Source: Ophiura sarsii (taxonomy: Eukaryota; Echinodermata; Ophiuroidea; Amphilepidida; Ophiuridae). Taken from it: a stretch of 64,000 nt of DNA. Positions 11,481 through 22,833 of the stretch are shown piece after piece. How positions within the stretch are numbered: the first letter of the stretch is position 1; each line of letters begins with the position of its first letter. Position numbers and translations under genes: made by a program. The DNA lies in contig CM069446.1 of the NCBI GenBank assembly GCA_035610835.1, forward strand, positions 70,169,062-70,233,061. The letters are read 5' to 3'. The notes under the pieces are model-generated. The model was not told the origin of the DNA. It did no database searches and saw only the letters and a program-made list of their open reading frames with translations.

Positions 11481-11675
11481 TAAAAAAAGGAAGAAAGATT
11501 TTTCAGAAACCTTTTCTAACTTTCAAAGTCTATCCCACTGAATCAATGCTAGGCATGTTTGTACTTATTTTATACTTCAATTCAAATGGCGATTCCAAAT
11601 ATGCTGATGAAATTCAATAATTTTGACATCCATGAAACATTATGCGAAATTCTGGGACGAGAGCCGCGTGGAGTG
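11480..11675 (-). mobile_element. TTAA-type MITE, CACTTTCC family, copy 3 (reverse)
   Basis: Reverse orientation: CAGAAACCTTTTCTAACTTT, GCATGTTTGTACTTATTTTA, then GAGCCGCGTGGAGTG. It abuts the hairpin MITE at 11682. An inverted second stump of the same family continues beyond that MITE at 11974-12015. Confidence 0.7.
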
Positions 11676-11681
11676 TTTTAA

Positions 11682-11969
11682 AGGCACATTATGTGATCTT
11701 TTCCAAGTAGCGCCCTCTATACTATGAAAGCAGATTTTCTTACAGATTTGCATTTTTGATCATAAATCATAAAGATCTTCTAAGTTACAGATCGATACAA
11801 TTCCTAATTACTTCAAAATCATGGTTTGAAAATAGATTGTACCGAGCGGTACAATCTATTTTTCAAATTTTTACTCTAAATTCACTCTAAAACCATGATT
11901 TTGAGGTTATTAGGAATCGTATCGCTCTGTAACTTGGGAATATATTTATGATTTATTTATAATATACCT
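11682..11969. mobile_element. TTAA-type long-hairpin MITE (AGGCATATTATGTGATC family), copy 1
   Basis: TTAA at 11678-11681 and 11970-11973. Left AGGCACATTATGTGATC; the right end has lost the matching GATCACA but keeps ATATACCT. The two halves are inverted copies (TTACAGATCGATACAATTCC against GGAATCGTATCGCTCTGTAA). At the centre the word AGATTGTACCGAGCGGTACA is itself palindromic. Confidence 0.75.
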
Positions 11970-12339
11970 TTAACACTTTCCATGCTGCTCTCATCCCAGA
12001 ATTTCTTCTCAGTCTGATCATGGTCTTATTCTTTTGATAAGGCAAAATAAAAAATAAAACATGTTTAGCATCCTGCCTTTTTGAAAATAAGGAAGGAGGA
12101 GGCCCTTTTTTTTTCTCTTCCATAATGGCCGCCATGACACATTTTGTCAAGATAGCTGGCCGGTCTATTTTTCAAGATGGTTGCCTGCTTTTTTCAAAAT
12201 GACAGCCACTTGGACTCAAGAAATTACATATTGGCTTCTTATGGGCAAGATGAAACAGAAAATGAGACCAAAATGATGTCTTGTCCTGAGTTCTGAGACG
12301 TAGAGAACCAGTTTATTTCATAGGCAAACAGCTTCATAC

Positions 12340-12505
12340 AAGGTGTGCTAAAGTAAAAAAATACGATTTTTTTTATTTTTTATTTTTAAATTAATTTTTT
12401 TAAATTAAAAACAAAAGGATTTTTTTTAATTAAAAAAAAGGAGGCGGCCCCTAAAAAGGAGGCGGGCGGGTACGCTAAACATGAATATTTTTTTATTTGG
12501 CCTAA
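12340..12505. mobile_element. GGCC-A(n) family right end
   Basis: AT-rich block, then AGGAGGCGGCCCCTAAAAAG, GGCGGGCGGGTACGC and TATTTTTTTATTTGGCCTAA. A left partner is not identified. Confidence 0.45.
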
Positions 12506-12646
12506 GTTGTCTGCTGTCATTCTGTGTCCTTAGATGACCTCAATGAATAGCTGGAGGCACTCACATGCCACTAATACCTCCTACTAGCATCATCATAGTT
12601 TACTGTATAAACATACAACTACTAATAAGTGAAAATCTTATAACTA

Positions 12647-13023
12647 CAGGGTGAGTCAGAAAGAACAAGTACTTTTTTTGGCGAAAGCGCCACAGACATT
12701 TTAGGCCTGCATTTCAAAACCAAATATAGTGTTACAAACAAGAATTTTTGAATTTGAACATCGCGTCATAATGTTGCGACAATTTAAGTAGAACCCGGTA
12801 TTTTAAAGCCAATCAACGGAAATGGCAATAGCACATAGCATTGTTGGCTCCTTGATTCAGAGATGCTGATCAATGAAAACGAAATGTTTGAGTTTTAAAA
12901 TTCTTCTTTTGAATGAAAGCCAAATTGTAGGTCTTAGGGCTACCATTAGTTTTGAATATGCATGCCTACTTTTTTGTGCCATGCTTTAGTGAAAAAAGTG
13001 CCTGTTTTTTCTGACTCACCCTG
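12647..13023. mobile_element. Tc1/mariner-like MITE (CAGGGTGAGTCA ends)
   Basis: TA at 12645-12646 and 13024-13025, with ends CAGGGTGAGTCAGAAAGAAC and CTGACTCACCCTG. It is shorter than the copy at 59913 and shares mainly the termini with it. Non-coding. Confidence 0.75.
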
Positions 13024-13224
13024 TATATATAGGACATAGTAATGTACTGAATTTGCATCAGAGACCTGGGTGGTGTATAATGGTTGAGGCAATTTTTTTT
13101 TGGGAGGGTGGGGGTATGGGAGTATGGGAGAAATTAAAAGATGGGAAGACATGGGGTAGTTAAGTTGCTGACCTGGGAATTTTCCCCTCTTTAGTACCCC
13201 ACTGCTGTATCAAGCCAAGTATAG

Positions 13225-13415
13225 CAGTGGCGTAGCCAGAGGGGAAGGGGTCGCTCCCCTCCCCAACTATTTGAGTTGTGTCGGTTGAAATTAGCACTGT
13301 CGGTTATCAAAGGCTCGTTTTTTCTTGCTGGTTTTGGGAACAACACGTCACGATCCCCCAACCCTCAAAGTCATACTCATATGTTCATACAGTGCCCCTG
13401 TCACAAGTCTGTTGC
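13225..13415 (+). mobile_element. Left part of a hAT-like MITE (CAGTGGCGTAGCCAGAGG)
   Basis: Same family as 60789-61122, from CAGTGGCGTAGCCAGAGGGG through TTGTGTCGGTTGAAATTAGC. The right end is missing. At about 13419 a different start-like sequence, CAGGCGTGTAACTAGAGGGG, begins and may be a second hAT end lying against it. Confidence 0.5.
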
Positions 13416-13531
13416 CATCAGGCGTGTAACTAGAGGGGGACAACGGGCATTCCCCACCCCCTGCCAGACAGAAAGCTCACCCCCTGATGCCCAACCCCCC
13501 TCCCCCCCCCCCCCATAAAATAACAAACTCT

Positions 13532-13915
13532 AGGCCCAAAATAAAAAAATTGTTATGTTGTCCTCCACAGCTTTCAGAGAGGAGGGGCGGGCGGGCCGAT
13601 TTTTTTTTTCTTTTCTTTTTTTCTTTTTTAATTATCTTTTACCAGCGGAAGCTCAAAGTTCAGCCAACAAGAAGTTGAAATCACTCTGAGAGTCGCACAT
13701 ATATATTTAATATTCAATGCCATTTAAACTGTTAAAAAAAAATCTGAAGAAAAAAAATCTGAAGAAAAAAAATCTGAAAAAAAAAAATCTGAAAAAAAAG
13801 AAAGAAAAAATCTGTTTTTTAAAACAAATTGAAAAAAATATATAAAAAATCGGAGCGGCCCTAGATCCGGAGCGGGCGGTCGAGGACAACATAACAAAAA
13901 AAAATTTGGGCCCTA
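13532..13915. mobile_element. GGCC-A(n) family element with GTTATGTTGTCCTC
   Basis: TAGGCCCAAAATAAAAAAAT, GTTATGTTGTCCTC, GGGGCGGGCGGGCCGA. Right: CGGAGCGGGCGGTCGAGGAC, AACATAAC and TTTGGGCCCTA. Contains a short array AAAAAAATCTGA (five units, 13731-13800). Confidence 0.7.
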
Positions 13916-14013
13916 TGTATAAAAACAAAAAAATATGTCCCCCCCCCAACTGTCCTGATGACAGGCTTGTCCCACCACATGCCCATCAAATTGAAGACCC
14001 TAGTTAACAACAC

Positions 14014-14068
14014 TGGTTTCTAAGAAAATTGAGGGCGCACTCTCCCACACATATCTCTCAGTGCCTCT
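14014..14068. mobile_element. Right-end fragment of the AGGGGCATTGAGAGAT family
   Basis: GAAAATTGAGGGCGCACTCT then ATCTCTCAGTGCCTCT and TTAA (14069-14072). Corresponds to the last ~55 bases of 23487-23854. Confidence 0.6.
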
Positions 14069-14087
14069 TTAATTACCATACCGTTAA

Positions 14088-14525
14088 GGGGGATGTGCAC
14101 CTCCGGTATAGCCTCCGTAAAACTGCCGTAACTTCTTCATTATTTATTTAATCTAGATAAAAGTATACATTTTTTTGCAGGAAAGGGTTCAATGAATCCA
14201 ACCATGATCATGAAATTGACCATTTTGGAGAAAATTATAAAAAACATGTTTTTTGGACCCATTTTAGGTTCTGAAAAGATAACTCAAAATATATTTTGTC
14301 AAATTTTGTCATACTAGTTTTATTATATTCCTCATACAATTCCCTAGGAATCAGTTTTTTGGGTTTTTTTTGAAAATCTTTATTATTTTTGGAATTATAG
14401 ACCAAAAAGTGCTAAAAAATGTGATTTTTTTACCTACAAAATCATGAAAATTACCATTTTTGGTAAAAAAATAAATCACATTTCGGCAGTTTTACGGAGG
14501 CTGTACCTGAAGGTGCACAGCCCCC
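14088..14525. mobile_element. TTAA-type MITE with GGGGGATGTGCACCT ends
   Basis: TTAA at 14084-14087 and 14526-14529. Ends GGGGGATGTGCACCTCCGG and, reversed, GGGGGCTGTGCACCTTCAGG. The next ~25 bases (CCTCCGTAAAACTGCCG against CGGCAGTTTTACGGAGG) are also inverted. The interior is AT-rich and non-coding. TTAA targets fit piggyBac or Kolobok. Confidence 0.85.
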
Positions 14526-14529
14526 TTAA

Positions 14530-15960
14530 GTTGCCCAGTACAAAAACGCTCATAAAATAAGTATGAGTAGCCTCCTCCCCCCTTTCCCCCGCCTGAAGGT
14601 ATATCGCCTCTAAGATGTTGACTTAATCATAAATATTATATTACTATAACAAAGTAATAGTTAATGTAGCGTGGTATTATGTAGCATAATGTTATAAAGT
14701 ATTTAGCGGTGTAACATGGGATGCTACTTACTTATAAGATCATGGAGCAGGATTGAAAATGCTCTTCTTAGAGCATTGATCGGTGCAGCACCAGCATCAA
14801 CATTTCTTTGGGGGGAACGGAGGAAAGACAAAATCGGGGCAGGGGAGACAAACATTTGGGAGGGAAAATGTGTGCGAAGCGCGCACAATTTGTTGGCTTT
14901 TATTATAAAAATTGCCTGCAAGAAGATTAATTTGGTCTAAATCAGATATTTCAAACAAACAATTTTAAGCTAGTTTTAAGTAATTTTGAATCAACATTTT
15001 TGATTGTTTGGGGAAAAGATAGGGTGGGGCTTGAGCTAACTGGGGGGGGGGGCAAAGGTTGCAACTGAGAGGAATTTGCATCCCCATGTAGTGCCACCAC
15101 TAGTCGACTGTAGTATACCTTGTATAATTTCACAGTCACACAATCGAACAACACCCCCCCTGATACTTCCCATCCGAGAACCGACCAAATACAAGGTCTA
15201 CTGGCATTGGATTTACCAAAGAACTGTGCTTTAAGCACACTAGGGATTACTAGGGACGATGCTTTTTATGCGTCACGATAGTATCACACACCTTCATAAC
15301 GCGCCAATATTGAATTTGCTGTTTGTACATCTAGAAACGTGTGAAGGTGGTATTTCTGTGGCTGTGTAAGAGTTTCTAGTTATCGTAACGAATGATCAAA
15401 TTATTTGTCTATGTTTAAACGTAAAAAGTTTTTTTTTACACGATATTGAAAGATAGGAAATAGCATGGAAATAGTCACATATGCGGAAATGTAGCTATAT
15501 CTCTGAGGAAGATATTTTGGGCGAGGACCAATGTCAAAGATAACTCTTAAAGTGTGATTTTAGACCGAAACGGCGGCTATACAGTGCCAGAAAATCAACA
15601 TTTTGAATTTATCAAAGTGAACAAGATTCTTCTCTCTACGAAGACGGTATATAAATATTCATATACTTCGTATTTATCGTGTCTGCCATTGGTCAATTTT
15701 GAACCCCACTCGAACAAATTGCTCATTACGTATGCGTCCAATTTTTGGACTAGTGCTGGTGTAAAAGTATACGGAGGTCAGCAAGGTCAATCCAATGCAA
15801 GTAGACCCTTTTTCCCGGGGGTGAGATCAGAGGATGGGGAGCGGTCCATGGGGAGTGAGCCCTCTATCGGTACATGTTCATATAGTGACAAAGAAAAGGA
15901 AAAGGGTATATTCAGTAGACTATGCCACCACTGGATCAGTGGACGAATAAAGAGAACACA
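14530..15960. other. No recognisable gene
   Basis: Contains frames of 95 (-) and 138 (+) codons without recognised domains. TCCAATGCAAGTAGACC (15790) and, on the minus strand near 15215, TCCAATGCCAGTAGACC occur in inverted positions and may be ends of an eroded repeat. Confidence 0.4.
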
Positions 15961-15964
15961 ATTC

Positions 15965-16035
15965 CAATAATAATAAAATAATAAGCAGCATTTATTGAGC
16001 GCCTAATCAAATGTGGTCAAAGCGCTGTACAAAAT
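15965..16035 (+). repeat. SINE/LINE tail fragment (TTTATTGAGCGC...AAAGCGCTGTACAAA)
   Basis: An AATAAT run, then AGCAGCATTTATTGAGCGCC and AAAGCGCTGTACAAA. The same motif, more diverged, occurs at 1696-1745. Both sit directly after a TAA/AAT microsatellite, so they are two copies of one dispersed tail. Confidence 0.5.
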
Positions 16036-16059
16036 AGTAAAATCTTAAAATACACAAAA

Positions 16060-17098
16060 ACACTATATCTTACTGCAACATATTATTATACTGTACAAAG
16101 TAATAAAAATTCCATTAAAATGGAAAGTTGGCGGTCAAAAGGAAATTGCGATATAAGGCAAATAGAAAGAGCAAAAATAGCAACATTTGTAAATACGGCT
16201 TTTAGTTGCTAAAATTATGTGGCAGAAGAAGCAAGCGCATAGATGATAATTGTGCAAGATTCTTGCATGGCATTACTAGAAAGCAATATAAATTACAGCC
16301 ATAGTTTAGTGATAAACACGGTTTTAACATTCAATTTAAGTTTTAAATATATGTCATGTATTCAATTTATTTGATCAATACATAAATAAATGTAGAAATA
16401 AATAAATGAGTTTTTTTTCTTAAAAACTTTTAAATAAATAGTTGAATCATTTTGTTAATAAATAATAATATAAATCGAAAATTACATTTTTAATCGAAAA
16501 TTAATGAATCAATAAACTAATGAATCAATACATAAATACACGCATATTAAAAATTAAAATATTAAAAATTACTTATAAAATAAAGAAATTAAAACAAATA
16601 AACATGAGAAAACATTAATAAATAAATAAATGAATAATTATGTAGATAATTAATAATATAAAAAGTAAATAAGTAAATATAGAAATATACAAATGAATAA
16701 ATTTTACATTCAATTTAAGTTTTAAATATGTCATATATATTCAATTAATTTGATTAGAATTATATTCAATTTAATATGGCCAATATTCGTTAGTAAAACT
16801 ATGGTTGAAGTAGAATTTATTTGTTTATTATAGAAAAAATTCCATTGAAATGGAATGGGGGCGATCCAAGAAAAAGAATCATGTTTTGTAACCATTTTCT
16901 GAAGCATCTGTTCATTCTGTTGCATACCAAAATACCAGGGATATGGTGTATGTATCTTTCAAACAAAAAAACCCACCCCAAATCAAAACACAACAGTCTA
17001 AAAATAGTACAGGAAACCAATAAAGTTGATGTTTGTGCATGGAGGGGGGAGGTATCATCTGACGAACAATCTAGGTATATATGACTTCCGCAACTCAT
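16060..17098. other. Very AT-rich stretch, no gene
   Basis: Dense AAATAAATAAAT words at 16370-16700. The word ATTCAATTTAAGTTTTAAAT (a 20-mer) is repeated at ~16328 and ~16710, and GAATTATATTCAATTT follows. Confidence 0.5.
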
Positions 17099-17101
17099 TA
17101 A

Positions 17102-17281
17102 GGGACGCACCATTTGATTTACAGGGGGGGTAGGAAGTTGGGTTGGGTGGTGAATTTTTTTTTTTTTTACTCATCAGGGGGTGAATTTCTTTTTTTTGGG
17201 CCTGCATAGAGGGTGAATTTTTTTTCTTCAGAAAACTTCCTACCCCCCCCCCCCCCCCCTGAAAATCTAATGGTGCGTCCC
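17102..17281. mobile_element. PIF/Harbinger-like MITE, TSD TAA
   Basis: TAA at 17099-17101 and 17282-17284. Ends GGGACGCACCATTTGATTT and, reversed, GGGACGCACCATTAGATTT. Inside is a second inverted pair, GGGGTAGGAAGTT against AACTTCCTACCCC. The middle is T-rich with a 17-18 base C run. Confidence 0.75.
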
Positions 17282-17284
17282 TAA

Positions 17285-18027
17285 AGCCCCAACTAAAAAA
17301 TTCCCATGGAAATGGAGTGATCACCAGAACCAATTCTAAGCAAGCACTATTTTTACGCGGCATTTAATGTTCGTGATGCAGAAGAACCCACATTTTTCAT
17401 CATGAAATGTTTACAAATGTACACCTTTCTAATAATGTCTAATAAGAATACTAAAAGCTTGTGAGCATGACAATTTCACCAATCCTAGCCAGTCTCGAAA
17501 TTTTCATACACATAGATATTTCATGCAAACCTTGACCATGTTTTATGACACAGTTGCACAGTTGACACTCTGAGCTTTTCAGTAGTATCTGAGACCACAA
17601 TTGTAATGTGTATAACATCTGGACAGTTTTGGGAGATTTCTCTTTAGTCAAACAAGATAAGCTATTATGTCTCTCTGTTGGGAGTCTAATAACATCTCGC
17701 TGATTGAATCATCAAGGCTAAACAAATATAGCTTTGACTCCATCACAGACTGCAGGACTGTTAAAATAAACTGCATAGGTACATGTAATTTACAAAGACT
17801 GCAAAATAATTTAGACAATTTTCCATATACTAAAAACAAAATGGCAGCCTCCATGTATATGTAGAAAGACCTAAATGTCCAAGAATATGCAATCTGATGC
17901 TTGATGCTATAGAGGTTGGCGGTTGCCCCACCAACCAAAAAGGACCTATACCTACACAACGTGGAACAAAGAATGATCCCATTTTTTATCACATAGACCT
18001 ATACGCAAAAGAAATATATTTGTGTGC
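17285..18027. other. No gene seen
   Basis: Overlapping small frames on both strands, including a 114-codon minus frame, show no conserved pattern. Confidence 0.45.
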
Positions 18028-18183
18028 TTTTATTTTCGCGGTAGCTGGTTCGAGCGAAAATTATAACACGCGAAAATATTGTTTTCAACATTCATGCAGT
18101 GCATCCAGAAGTACGTCTGCGAAAAAAATTAAATTCACGAAATGTCTATGATATTAAAATGAGCGAAAATATTGGCTTTACAG
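18028..18183. mobile_element. CTGTAAAAGC MITE, copy 4, left end missing
   Basis: From TTTATTTTCGCGG to GAAAATATTGGCTTTACAG, then TA. Nearly the same interior as 56174-56379 (ATTATAACACGCGAAAATAT, GCATCCAGA, CACGAAATGTCTATGATAT). The left terminus is not recognisable. Confidence 0.65.
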
Positions 18184-18431
18184 TATTTTATTCTCTAAGT
18201 AAAATAAGCTTACATAATTTAGTCAAAATATCAGTCTCCTGAATACGAAACCGATTAGCCAACGGGAAAAAAGAAAACCATGTTGTGCGCGCAAACAAAT
18301 CCCTCACGTTGGTTCAGTTGGTCAGGTGTGTTTTAAAAAAATATGTGTATAAAACTTTTTTCCAAGGGTCATTATTCATTTGCACGTTAAAAAAATGACA
18401 CCGATTTATCAACAAATAGGTCGGTCAGGCC

Positions 18432-19869
18432 CAGGGGCGTAGCGTGGTAGTTTTGAATGGGGGGGCACCAACATGAAAATTTTTGGTGTCCAAAAAATAT
18501 AATTTTGCTGGTACCATCCCTCCGAGCTATGCTCGGACAGGGGGGTGTCTGAGGGGGGATGTGCCCCCCTCATATGTAGAAAAAAATTCAATTTTCGAAC
18601 TCATTTAGTGCGATCTGGTACATACTTTTGATCATTATTTTATTGAAAAACCACTACTTCGAGACCCAATATATTGTTGAAACCCAAGTGTAGAAAAACG
18701 CAACAATTTTCAGTTTCTAAACTAAAATGTCTAGAAACTTGCCTGAAGCCACCTTTTTAAGCTTATATATTGTAACATTGAAACTAATACGCGCGAAGCG
18801 CGCAAAAAAAATGCATTTTGAACACTAAAAAGTGTTCAGCAAGACGTTTTTATAACGCCCTCCACATAATATTTAGAATATTGTGGTTCGAGACCCATTT
18901 TAATACTTGAAACCTGGCATTTTTTAACACTAAAAATGTCCAGTAATATTTAGAATATTTACGATGATTCCAGACCCATTATGATAATGTTGAAACCATT
19001 TGAAAAAGTGTGCGCGAGGCGAGCAAAAAAAGAAAATCAGTTTTGAACTAAAATGGTCCAGAAAAAAACGTTCCGGAAGCCACCTTGAATATTAAATGAA
19101 ACATTGAAACTCATATATGCGCGAAGCACGCAAAAATTGGCATTTTTAACACTAAATAGGTCCAGTATAATGCTTTAACGACCCCCACATTAAAATTAGG
19201 GGAACGTGAACCCCCCCCCCTTTGCACCGCACTATGCCCTACTCTTTACTCTCCTACTCCTTCCCTACCTCCTTCTCTTCCTTCTTCTTCTCCTCTTCCT
19301 CCTTGTTTACTCTTTCGTCAATGGGGGTGGGGGAGGGGGGCATGGCCTGCTGGGCCATCCCCTGGATATGCCACTGGCTCTCTCCCCCTCTCCCTTTTCT
19401 CTCTTTCTCCCTTTCACTTTTTTGTCACATTAATTACGTTGTTCAATTAAACATTATAATTTAATTTATACTTCTCAAATGATTTTTCTTTGAAATATGG
19501 CACTGAAATATAGGCCTAATTGCAAATAATACTTATTTTTTAAGAAACACCGCGGCGGATCCCGGGATTTTCGTGTTGCCGATGTGTTCAAAAGATACCA
19601 GGGCACGGTCTTGCAAAGTGATTTCGCGCGCCGTGCCATCGTCTGGATGCAGCCTTGAGTACCCCCCTTAATGATTCCCGATCAGAATTAAACACCGTCC
19701 TGACGATAAACGATTCTTTCGTTTAACTTTCTTCCTTTCTTTCCCCTTCCTTTTATTTTCTACCCTCCTCTTCCTCTCTCTTTCTTCCTTCCCTTTTTTT
19801 TCCCCTTTCCTTTTCCCTTTCTTTCCCCTTCCCTTCCTTTTTTTTTCTCTGAAAATCATTGGGGGGCCC

Positions 19870-19944
<75 letters not shown>

Positions 19945-19974
19945 ACCCCGTGCCCCTATGACGCTACGCCACTG
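18432..19974. mobile_element. hAT-type element with a 72-C tract, TSD GTCAGGCC, inserted in a GTAGAACAGGG element
   Basis: Perfect octamers GTCAGGCC at 18424-18431 and 19975-19982. Ends CAGGGGCGTAGCGTGGTAG and, reversed, CAGTGGCGTAGCGTCATAG. The interior repeats GCGCGAAGCGCGC-like words between AT-rich stretches (18790, 19120), a pyrimidine-rich 3' part and a run of 72 C (19873-19944). Removing it restores GGTCGGTCAGGCCCCGTAGA, which matches the GTAGAACAGGG family elsewhere. No coding frame beyond low-complexity tracts. Confidence 0.85.
19873..19944. repeat. Homopolymer run of 72 C
   Basis: Uninterrupted C run inside the hAT element at 18432. As tracts this long are hard to sequence and replicate, the true length may differ from the assembly. 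Confidence 0.9.
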
Positions 19975-20299
19975 GTCAGGCCCCGTAGAACAGGGTTTCT
20001 TTTTTCGTCGACTTTTAATTTAAGGAGAAATGTTCCCCAAACAAGTTTTTTTAATGCAACTTACCTCATCACTTCCTTCAAAATGAAATAATCTCACATG
20101 GTGGTTTTTTTTAAGAAGAACTCACATTAAAATGTGCACCAAATATCATATTTAAGAGCTATCCATATCCATCCACATCCTATTGAAACGACCAGTCAAG
20201 CAAACAAACAAACATAACCGAACTCTAACTACCAGGTTCTCCTTACAGATCGCTCAACTCCTGCGATCAATCAAGACATATTGCGCAGCTGAGATCATA

Positions 20300-20575
20300 G
20301 AGGGTTAAGTGCAACAAAGTCCTATCTGCAATGGCTGCCATTTGTAAGATTGTGTTTTCACAAGGGCGAAAAGCACTCTTAATTGGCCTATATAACATGT
20401 GGCAGCTATTGTAGATATTGCCTTTTCACATAACTGAGATATAAGTGTTAAATTTCTGATCTGCTATAGTTGCCCTGTGTTACTTTTAGTTTACATCAAT
20501 GGGTCTGCTATTGGCTACCACATAATGATAACATCTGACAGCTATTGCAGATGGACCCTTGTTGCACTAAACCCT
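20300..20575. mobile_element. MITE with GAGGGTTAAGTGCAACAA ends
   Basis: Left GAGGGTTAAGTGCAACAAAG with CTGCAATGGCTG. Right CAGCTATTGCAG and CTTGTTGCACTAAACCCTC. Repeated ATTGCAGAT and TGGCAGCTATTG words inside. No target duplication recognised. Confidence 0.6.
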
Positions 20576-20924
20576 CGTCAAACAAGTAAGCCTAGCCTAG
20601 CACGTGGCTAAACATTATCCATACACCATTCCGCCCCTCAAATTAATTCACCTTTTTATTTCATAGCGAAACACAAATTGCTCGTGAACTTGGTCACTAA
20701 TGGTGATCAAATGTAGTGTTACACAGCAGCAGTGCGCTGCGTTTAGGCTGACAAAATAAATTGTTTTGTTTGTCATGAGGAAGGAACGAGGAACAGGCAG
20801 ACAATTGTTTTTTAATTGTAGAATGCATTTTTTTAAATTTAACACCCTTTTCAATTCAAATCAAACAGAAAGAAACTGTTGTGTTGACTAAACTCTCCCA
20901 TGCATTTGGTTGAAAAAATACACC

Positions 20925-21173
20925 CTTAGGCGTAGAAAAAAAGAAACCCTGTTCTACGGGCGCGACCGACACGATTTTAGAAATCGTGAAAAAAGAAAAT
21001 CATGTGCAAATGATTACGGCAAGACTTTCACTGATTTTTGTTTGATTCTTACGACCATTTTCAAGGGGGGGGGGGAAGTAAAAAATAAAAAAGTAAAGAA
21101 CTACTGATGACCGACCGACCCGTTCCGAGAGGTTCTGTTTACCCGTAGAACAGGGCTTCTTTTTTTGTCGCCT
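20925..21173. mobile_element. GTAGAACAGGG-family element, both ends present
   Basis: Left CTTAGGCGTAGAAAAAAAGA with AACCCTGTTCTACGGGCGCG. Right CCGTAGAACAGGGCTTCTTT with TTTTTGTCGCCTTA. GACCGAC/GACCGACCGACCC next to both ends. The middle contains a short G run at 21065-21074. Confidence 0.65.
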
Positions 21174-21432
21174 TATTCTATGAAAACATCAATTTTGTTA
21201 CCCTTTTAGTAAGGGCCTGCCCGTGTTGTGGTTGGAAAAGGCACCCTTAATCTGCGTCTTCATTCATGCGAATGATTATTATACCTTGCTGGCCATCCCT
21301 GGACAGGGTTGCCACATTGAATCACTGTGACCACTATTATAATCATCCCTTTGTTTTATGGAGGAAAACAAAAATCAAATTTGGGAAATTATGAACGGAA
21401 GGTGGAGAACAATTTCAGAAAAAGTTGGTAAA

Positions 21433-21704
21433 AAAAATCCTGTTCTATATGGGCGAACGGACCTCTAAAGTTAGTCCTGTTGGTCAGCCTTTTTTTAAAC
21501 TATTTTTTCGAAATGACATAAAAGTTCTTGAAAATCAAAAATGTATAAAAGTCCCAACATTTCGTAAATAATACATTTACACAAGAAAATGTTTCCACAA
21601 TTAAAAAAAAAATAATAATAATAATAATTTTTTTTAAAATCCGAAGATTTTTGTTGTTGTAGATTGGCCCGTAGAACAATATGTTTTTTTGTTGCCTAAA
21701 GGAT
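21433..21704. mobile_element. GTAGAACAGGG-family element, first of a tandem pair
   Basis: Left AAATCCTGTTCTATATGGGC, right GATTGGCCCGTAGAACAATA with TTTTTTTGTTGCCTAAAGG. The right half and the following ~75 bases are duplicated downstream. Confidence 0.55.
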
Positions 21705-22262
21705 GCTTAAGGTTCTCACAAAAGATGCATGCTGCTTGCAACACATGTGTGCTTTCACTGAATATCTGGGTAAATCTGGCAGATCAAAGATGTAAAAGTC
21801 AAACATTTCGTAAATAATGGTCGATACTCATGTACACATGAACAATTTCACACAATTAGACAAATAAAAACAATTAAAAAACAATAAATAAAAAATGTGA
21901 AATTCCAAAGATTTTGTTGTTGTAGATTGGCCCGTAGAACAAGGTGTATTTTGTTGCCTAAAGGAAGCTACTGTAAAACAAGTTAATTTCGCGAGCAATT
22001 TAATTTCGCGAATTTCGCGAGAGTCTCAAATTCGCGAATATATATTGCCGCGAATTAATGTGTGTGAAGATGACAGTAAGTAGTGGTAGAAATCTTAGAT
22101 TCGTGAAATTAAGTTACCGCGAAACTAGTGATGATTAGCAATCCGCGAAAAAAAGTTGCAGCGAAATTAACTTGTTTTACAGTATTAGGTTCTCACAAAG
22201 TTGCATGCTGCTGCTTGCAACACATGTGTGCTTTCACTGAACATCTGGGTAAATCCTGCAGG
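21540..22262 (+). repeat. Local tandem duplication (~245 bp), second copy interrupted by a MITE
   Basis: Copy 1 ~21540-21780, copy 2 ~21790-22262. Shared words in order: CATTTCGTAAATAAT, TGTTGTTGTAGATTGGCCCG, TTGTTGCCTAAAGGA, AGGTTCTCACAAA, TGCATGCTGCTTGCAACACA and TGTGTGCTTTCACTGAA. Copy 2 carries the CTGTAAAAC MITE at 21971. Confidence 0.75.
21971..22182. mobile_element. TA-flanked MITE (CTGTAAAAC ends, CGCG-rich), copy 1
   Basis: TA at 21969-21970 and 22183-22184. Ends CTGTAAAACAAGTTAATTTC and, reversed, CTGTAAAACAAGTTAATTTC (20 bases perfect). The interior is TTCGCGAA-rich. It is inserted in the second copy of a local tandem duplication, whose first copy (near 21712) shows the empty site GCTTAAGGTTCTCAC. 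Confidence 0.82.
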
Positions 22263-22833
22263 GGCATTCCCTCCCTGTGATTTCCACTGGTTTAATATCT
22301 CGGAGGGAATCCTATACCTATAAAGCAAATAATTGATAGTCCACAAATCCTCAACAATTTGTGATGCGATCATATTGGAGATATTTATATCATAAGAAAG
22401 CTGAAACTGTGCCGATTACAGAACTGTTTCGATCATTTTTCTACGATCACTACAAAAAAAAGTTATGAGTGAATGATAATTGTGATGTCATAAAAAGCTA
22501 CAAAACAAGAAATCATGATAACAGGCCAAAAAAGATACATAATTCAATATAATAACATTATAAGGTTAATAATAAAAGTGACTTAAGTAAGTTTTTGAAG
22601 GTGAAATTTCATGGAAGATGATGACATAAATATATTGGTAACATTTTAATTTTCTTTAAAAAAATCTAAAAACATTTTTTTAAATTTTTTTTTTAAAATT
22701 TATTTATTTATTTTTATTTTACCCATCCCTAGTTCACATTTTGGGACATCCGACGGGTTTTCACAGATCACTTCACATTTGATAGCATATTTCACTTCAT
22801 TGTACATATGAAAGGGGAACCAGGGACCATTTA

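Larger units (their letters stand above)
18245..20013. mobile_element. GTAGAACAGGG-family element split by the hAT element at 18432
   Basis: Left part 18245-18431 (GAAAACCATGTTGTGCGCGC to GGTCGGTCAGGCC), right part 19983-20013 (CCGTAGAACAGGGTTTCTTT, TTTTCGTCGAC). It is continuous once the hAT and one octamer are removed. Confidence 0.6.

Noticed and set aside
15070..15240. Resemblance of GGTTCTCGGATGGGAAG (minus strand) to 5S rRNA
   Set aside because: Only a short word matches, and the A/C-box context and overall fold are not evident.
15554..15970. 138-codon open frame (+)
   Set aside because: No signal peptide, domain or codon pattern; it ends in a SINE-type tail. I cannot support it as a gene.
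19668..19946. Glycine-rich frame (-) and proline-rich frame (+) over the C run
   Set aside because: Pure translation of a homopolymer and of pyrimidine-rich sequence.
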